Source of the DNA: a virus
Direction: 5' to 3' (one strand)
Length of the DNA: 47,916 nucleotides
Virus record (IMG/VR): IMGVR_UViG_3300043436_003514
Location: 1-47,916 of that record
Both the position numbers and the translations under genes were made by a program. Below the pieces are notes generated by a model. The model ran no database searches. It saw only the letters and a list, made by a program, of their open reading frames with translations, and had not been told where the DNA came from. Shown here one piece after another: positions 44,514 through 47,916 of this stretch; within the stretch, counting starts at the first letter, position 1, and every line of letters starts with the position of its first letter.

Positions 44514-44611
44514 ATAATACAAATATCTTAATTTTTCTGAAAGTTTTTGACAATCCCTATAAAATTTGTTATTTTTTAACAAACAAATAAACATTGACAA
44601 CATGAAACTTA

Positions 44612-45043
44612 ATGAAAAAAGGAAAAAGTGTAAAGTTAAATCTCTACAACCCAATTAAATCTGTATACGGAACGGTAGATTCAAAAAATTTGAAATCGTT
44701 ATACATAAACATACAATCATGGGTAACCCCAAAATTTGAACACGACAATTGGAATCGAATTGTCTGTAATTTAAGTAGAGATATCAAACATTCAGTCTAT
44801 AACTCCATAAACCACGAATTATTCAAAGAACAGAGTATAGTTGATTTAGACCTAAGAACAAGTGGAATTTCACACGGAAAAAAATCCTTTTTAAATTTAG
44901 AGGTTAATTTATATACCAACAATGAAATGGATTTTAAATCTCAAGAAATTAAAAATTCAGTTAAAACAATTATCAAAAGTATAGTAAAAGAGAATGTAAT
45001 CCAAAACAAATACTTCGATTTTTCACCATCAAAAAACGATTAA
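44612..45043 (+). CDS. Conserved phage hypothetical protein (143 aa)
   Basis: MKKGKSVKLNLYNPIKSVYG begins a mixed alpha/beta protein with SLYINIQSWVTPKFEHDNWN and a central DLDLRTSGISHGKKSFLNLE. No catalytic motif is recognised. It is divergent from bS21 and followed by the prohead protease. Probably a head-assembly or late regulatory gene. Confidence 0.65.
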   Translation: MKKGKSVKLNLYNPIKSVYGTVDSKNLKSLYINIQSWVTPKFEHDNWNRIVCNLSRDIKHSVYNSINHELFKEQSIVDLDLRTSGISHGKKSFLNLEVNLYTNNEMDFKSQEIKNSVKTIIKSIVKENVIQNKYFDFSPSKND

Positions 45044-45067
45044 CCTTAAAAAGATACTTATATCGTA

Positions 45068-45074
45068 TATTTAT
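45068..45074 (+). promoter_or_regulatory. Candidate phage late promoter (TATTTAT)
   Basis: TATTTAT 14 nt before the protease ATG at 45089. Confidence 0.5.
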
Positions 45075-45088
45075 CTTAAAACGAATTC

Positions 45089-45811
45089 ATGAAACAATTA
45101 AGAATTTTAGAAGCAAGTGAAGTAGGTCATGGAATATTGGTTGAAACCGATGCAGGTTGGATATCACCAAAAGATGTTCGTAACGCCGAGATGTTAAGAG
45201 AAGCAAAAGAATTAGATTATAGAAATCCTTTTGAATTTTATGCGGTATTACAGAAATACGATACACCAAATAGAAATGGAAGATTTTATCCTGAGAGAAT
45301 ATTAAAGAGAGAAGCTGAGAACTATAAAAAGGCAATTGCTAAAGGTTTGTCTACTTCAGAACTTAATCACCCTGAATCATCTTTAATTGACTTGGATAGA
45401 GTATCCCATATTATCACAGACATATGGTGGGATAAAAATATCTTGATGGGTAAACTTAAATTGTTAACATCACCAGGATTTCATGAAAGAGGTATTGTTT
45501 CTACTAAAGGAGACCAAGCGGCTAACTTAATGAGACAAGGTGTTACTATGGGAGTTTCTTCAAGAGGGGTAGGTTCTTTGAAAAAAGTTGGTGAAAGAAA
45601 TGAAGTACAGGATGATTTCGAATTAATCTGTTTTGACTTGGTATCATCTCCATCTACACCAGGAGCTTACTTATTTGGTAATCCTAATGATAGAGACAAG
45701 TATGAAGAAAACTTGGAAGAAGAAAAAAAATACAAATCACCTGAAAATTCGGAATTTCAATCTAAAGGAGTTGACTTAATGAGAAAATTAACCGATTATT
45801 TGGGAAAATAA
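45089..45811 (+). CDS. Prohead core protein protease (T4 gp21-like)
   Basis: 240 residues. The family signature is present: GRFYPERILKREAENY (~65-80), the catalytic His94 in LSTSELNHPE and the Ser in MGVSSRGVG (157 or 158), a herpes-type/U9 head maturation protease arrangement. FELICFDLVSSPSTPGAYL (~176-194) is also characteristic. It degrades the scaffold and trims head proteins, usually after (L/I)xE, during maturation. Order portal-protease-scaffold-capsid matches T4. Confidence 0.95.
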   Translation: MKQLRILEASEVGHGILVETDAGWISPKDVRNAEMLREAKELDYRNPFEFYAVLQKYDTPNRNGRFYPERILKREAENYKKAIAKGLSTSELNHPESSLIDLDRVSHIITDIWWDKNILMGKLKLLTSPGFHERGIVSTKGDQAANLMRQGVTMGVSSRGVGSLKKVGERNEVQDDFELICFDLVSSPSTPGAYLFGNPNDRDKYEENLEEEKKYKSPENSEFQSKGVDLMRKLTDYLGK

Positions 45812-45817
45812 TAAATT

Positions 45818-46027
45818 ATGGACGAAAAATATTTTGTAGCAAAAATTCAGTACGATTTACCTGACGAGAATACTGGTAAAATTAAAAAAATTAGAGAAGA
45901 GAAACTTGTTAAAGGATTCTCAGTAACCGATGTTGAAGCTAAGGTTACGGAAAAGTATCAAGGATTTACAAATGATTGGAGGATAACTTCAGTATCAGAA
46001 AGTAAAATTGATGAAGTAATTGAATAA
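45818..46027 (+). CDS. Small protein, DUF4494-like
   Basis: 69 residues: MDEKYFVAKIQYDLPDENTG, KKIREEKLVKGFSVTDVEAK, WRITSVSESKIDEVIE. The pattern of a short strand, a K..EE.LV.xxSVTDAEA motif and a final strand matches DUF4494, a family I know from Bacteroidota and their phages. Function unknown. It lies 6 nt after the protease and before a terminator. Confidence 0.7.
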   Translation: MDEKYFVAKIQYDLPDENTGKIKKIREEKLVKGFSVTDVEAKVTEKYQGFTNDWRITSVSESKIDEVIE

Positions 46028-46032
46028 AAAAT

Positions 46033-46058
46033 AAAGTGGTTTAACAACCACTTTTTTT
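46033..46058 (+). terminator. Rho-independent terminator
   Basis: AAAGTGGTT, TAAC loop, AACCACTTT and T run between the protease unit and the scaffold gene. Confidence 0.88.
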
Positions 46059-46131
46059 ATGCTCTAAACTTTTTGTAAAAATAAAAATAAGATTACATAA
46101 CCATAAAAGTGAATTTTTTATTATTTGACAC

Positions 46132-46138
46132 TATTTAT
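46132..46138 (+). promoter_or_regulatory. Candidate phage late promoter (TATTTAT)
   Basis: TATTTAT 22 nt before the scaffold ATG at 46161; it restarts transcription after the terminator at 46033. Confidence 0.5.
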
Positions 46139-46160
46139 ATTGTAAAAATAATAGATTTTC

Positions 46161-47711
46161 ATGAAAGAAAACAAATTAGTTCAAGAGGCTCTTATTCAAA
46201 TGAAACAAGTTGAAGATGTCATAGCCGAAAATGCAAAAGGAATACTTGCTTCTACAATGAAGGAGGAAATCAACCAATTAGTAAAAGAATCTCTTTCCGA
46301 ACAGGATGATGAGGAGATTGATGTAGATGCAGACGTTGATACGGATGCTGATAACGATGAAATGGAAATGGACGTTGATATGGAAATGGGTTCTGATGAA
46401 GAAGACATGGATATGGACATGGATATGGACATGGATTCAGAAGAAAGTCCAATAGATTTAACTGACGCTTCTGACGAGGAAATCTTGAAAGTATTCAAAG
46501 CTATGGGTGAAGATGACGGTATCATTGTTAAAAAAGATGGTGAAAACGTTCATTTATCCGATGATGATGCTGACGTAGAATATCTTGTTAAGCTTGGTGA
46601 GTCTGAAGAAGACGAATTAATGCAAGAAGATGATATGAATTACGACGAACAAGACGAATCAGTTGATGACGTTATTAACGCTATTTTCTCTGATAGTGGT
46701 GACGTATCAGATGTTGATTCATCAGATATGGAAGATTTCGATGATGAAGAAGTTGTTTATGAAATCACATTAGATGATGAAGACGACATGATGGAAGAAG
46801 AATCTGACGACATGATGGAAGAAGACGACATGATGGAAGAAGAATCTGACGAAATGATGGAAGAAGACGACATGGACGATTTAACAAATGAAACTTACAA
46901 ACCTAAGGGTGTTGGAATTGGCTCAGGTCCTAAATTTTCTTACAAAGATAAAGCTAAAGGCGGATTCGATGAAAAGAAAAAACAAGGTCCTAAATCAGTA
47001 GGTACTGGTAAAGCAAAATTCGAATACAAGAAAGGTGCAAATATGGAAGGAAAATCTAAAGTTGTTAAAGCAGAAACTAAAGAAGGTGATTACGGAATGA
47101 ATAAGGGTGACAAATCTAAAACTATGAAAGGTAAAGAAGATTTCACCACTAAAAAAGGTATGACAAATTCTAAAGGAGAAAAAGCTTTTGAAAAAGTAGA
47201 AACTAAAGAAGCTGCTAGAACATACGGAATGGGTTCCAAAGAAGGTAGAGGATTAAGAAAGGGCATCACAAATAACAGAAACTATAACTATAGTAATAGT
47301 GGTGTTAAAGTTGAATCTACCCAAGAAGAAGTTAGAATGTTGAGAGAAAAAAATGAAGAGTACAGAAAAGCATTGAATGTATTTAGAGAAAAACTTAACG
47401 AAGTTGCAATCTTTAATTCAAACTTGGCTTACGCTACAAGATTGTTCACAGAACACTCAACTACTAAAAAAGAAAAATTAAATATCCTAAGAAGATTTGA
47501 TGATGTTGAAACTTTAAAAGAATCTAAAAATCTTTATAAGTCAATCAAAGACGAATTATCTCAGGTAGATACAAAATCAATTAATGAATCAGTAGGTCAA
47601 AAATTAAACAAAACTGTTACTACAGGTTCATCAACAACATTGATTGAATCAAAAACTTATGAAAATCCACAATTCTTAAGAATGAAGGATTTAATGGGTA
47701 AAATTGGTTAA
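46161..47711 (+). CDS. Prohead core scaffold protein (T4 gp22-like)
   Basis: 516 residues between protease and capsid genes. An N-terminal helix (MKENKLVQEALIQMKQVEDV) is followed by ~200 residues of extreme acidity with MDMDMDMD and DDMMEEE repeats. A basic Gly/Lys-rich middle (KGVGIGSGPKFSYKDKAKGG) and a helical C terminus (VRMLREKNEEYRKALNVFRE) complete it. Acidic core followed by coiled-coil is the gp22 build, but the protein is nearly twice as long as T4 gp22 (269 aa). It should fill the prohead and be cleaved by the upstream protease. Confidence 0.85.
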   Translation: MKENKLVQEALIQMKQVEDVIAENAKGILASTMKEEINQLVKESLSEQDDEEIDVDADVDTDADNDEMEMDVDMEMGSDEEDMDMDMDMDMDSEESPIDLTDASDEEILKVFKAMGEDDGIIVKKDGENVHLSDDDADVEYLVKLGESEEDELMQEDDMNYDEQDESVDDVINAIFSDSGDVSDVDSSDMEDFDDEEVVYEITLDDEDDMMEEESDDMMEEDDMMEEESDEMMEEDDMDDLTNETYKPKGVGIGSGPKFSYKDKAKGGFDEKKKQGPKSVGTGKAKFEYKKGANMEGKSKVVKAETKEGDYGMNKGDKSKTMKGKEDFTTKKGMTNSKGEKAFEKVETKEAARTYGMGSKEGRGLRKGITNNRNYNYSNSGVKVESTQEEVRMLREKNEEYRKALNVFREKLNEVAIFNSNLAYATRLFTEHSTTKKEKLNILRRFDDVETLKESKNLYKSIKDELSQVDTKSINESVGQKLNKTVTTGSSTTLIESKTYENPQFLRMKDLMGKIG

Positions 47712-47753
47712 AAAAATAAATAAAAATAAACTAAAAACAAAACAAATACTAAA

Positions 47754-47916
47754 ATGGGAGCATTATTAGAATCAGGTCTTGTAGGTAACATCGGTTTAAA
47801 ACACCTTAAAGTTATCAAAGAAGACACAATCAACAAATGGGACAAATTAGGATTCTTAGAGGGTCTTAAAGGTCACATGAGAGAAAACGTAGCACAATTA
47901 TACGAAAACCAAGCAT
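47754..47916 (+). CDS. Major capsid protein (T4 gp23-like), N-terminal part only
   Basis: 54 codons before the window ends: MGALLESGLVGNIGLKHLKV ... LGFLEGLKGHMRENVAQLYE, then NQA. The LGFL.GL and N.AQLYENQA segments are typical of the gp23 propeptide and cleavage region of T4-like phages. The position after the scaffold supports the call. Confidence 0.85.
   Translation, partial: MGALLESGLVGNIGLKHLKVIKEDTINKWDKLGFLEGLKGHMRENVAQLYENQA

Noticed and set aside
4868-46138. T4 late promoter TATAAATA as the late motif
   Set aside because: In the sense strand the recurrent motif before virion-type genes is TATTTAT; TATAAATA appears only by chance as an overlap or on the opposite strand.
1-47916. 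Integrase, attachment sites or other lysogeny signals
   Set aside because: No integrase, repressor or direct att-like repeat at a tRNA gene was seen; the gene content is that of a lytic T4-like phage.

Overview
The window is AT-rich, densely coded on both strands and carries a T4-like head-morphogenesis module at its right end: terminase large subunit, portal, prohead protease, acidic scaffold, then the first codons of the major capsid protein, in T4 gp17-gp20-gp21-gp22-gp23 order. It is therefore part of a large T4-like tailed phage. The host is most likely a member of the Bacteroidota, probably Flavobacteriia-like. Many genes are preceded by the Bacteroidota primary-sigma promoter (TTTG, about 19-20 nt, TAnnTTTG), Shine-Dalgarno sequences are largely absent, and the tmRNA, PspC protein and lipoproteins have Bacteroidota character. 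The host call is inference; the T4-like call is strong.

Layout. 1-4.9 kb (minus strand): nucleic-acid and metabolic genes, including a HAD phosphatase, a hotdog thioesterase, a T4 Rnl1-type RNA ligase, a P-loop polynucleotide-kinase-like protein and a metallophosphoesterase. 4.9-10.5 kb (plus): putative virion or internal-head proteins, including one with a C-terminal peptidoglycan-binding repeat. 10.6-13.9 kb: ClpP, an HNH nuclease, a cysteine-peptidase-like protein and a cyclic-phosphate-receiver (cREC-like) protein. 13.5-20.9 kb: an array of 26 recognisable tRNA genes covering all 20 amino acids, three further tRNA-like elements, several hairpin-rich RNAs that are not tRNAs, an HNH nuclease and small ORFs. 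20.9-30.9 kb: aminotransferase, M15-type lysin, PspC, RmlC-like epimerase, HAD protein, a tmRNA with its own promoter and terminator, two paralogous proteins flanking it, an M20 peptidase and a zinc-ribbon/HExxH protein. 31-33.6 kb: an N-domain-less ClpC ATPase divergent from a two-UVR-motif protein. 33.6-47.9 kb (plus): KTSC protein, nucleotidyltransferase, Thr/Pro-rich virion protein and the head module, with a bS21 ribosomal-protein gene on the minus strand.

Together the accessory genes form a translation and proteostasis programme: a 20-amino-acid tRNA set, RNA-repair enzymes that could protect it, a phage bS21, a phage tmRNA, and a phage ClpC/ClpP pair with a UVR-domain partner that could degrade tagged or selected proteins.

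Two promoter classes are visible. TAnnTTTG lies exactly 4 nt before the ATG at nine genes, which predicts leaderless mRNAs. A second motif, TATTTAT, lies 4-29 nt before virion-type genes and is a candidate late promoter. The most novel items are the tmRNA-ClpCP combination, the structured RNAs inside the tRNA array, the fixed-spacing leaderless promoters, and the bS21 in a host group where bS21 helps hide the anti-Shine-Dalgarno sequence.
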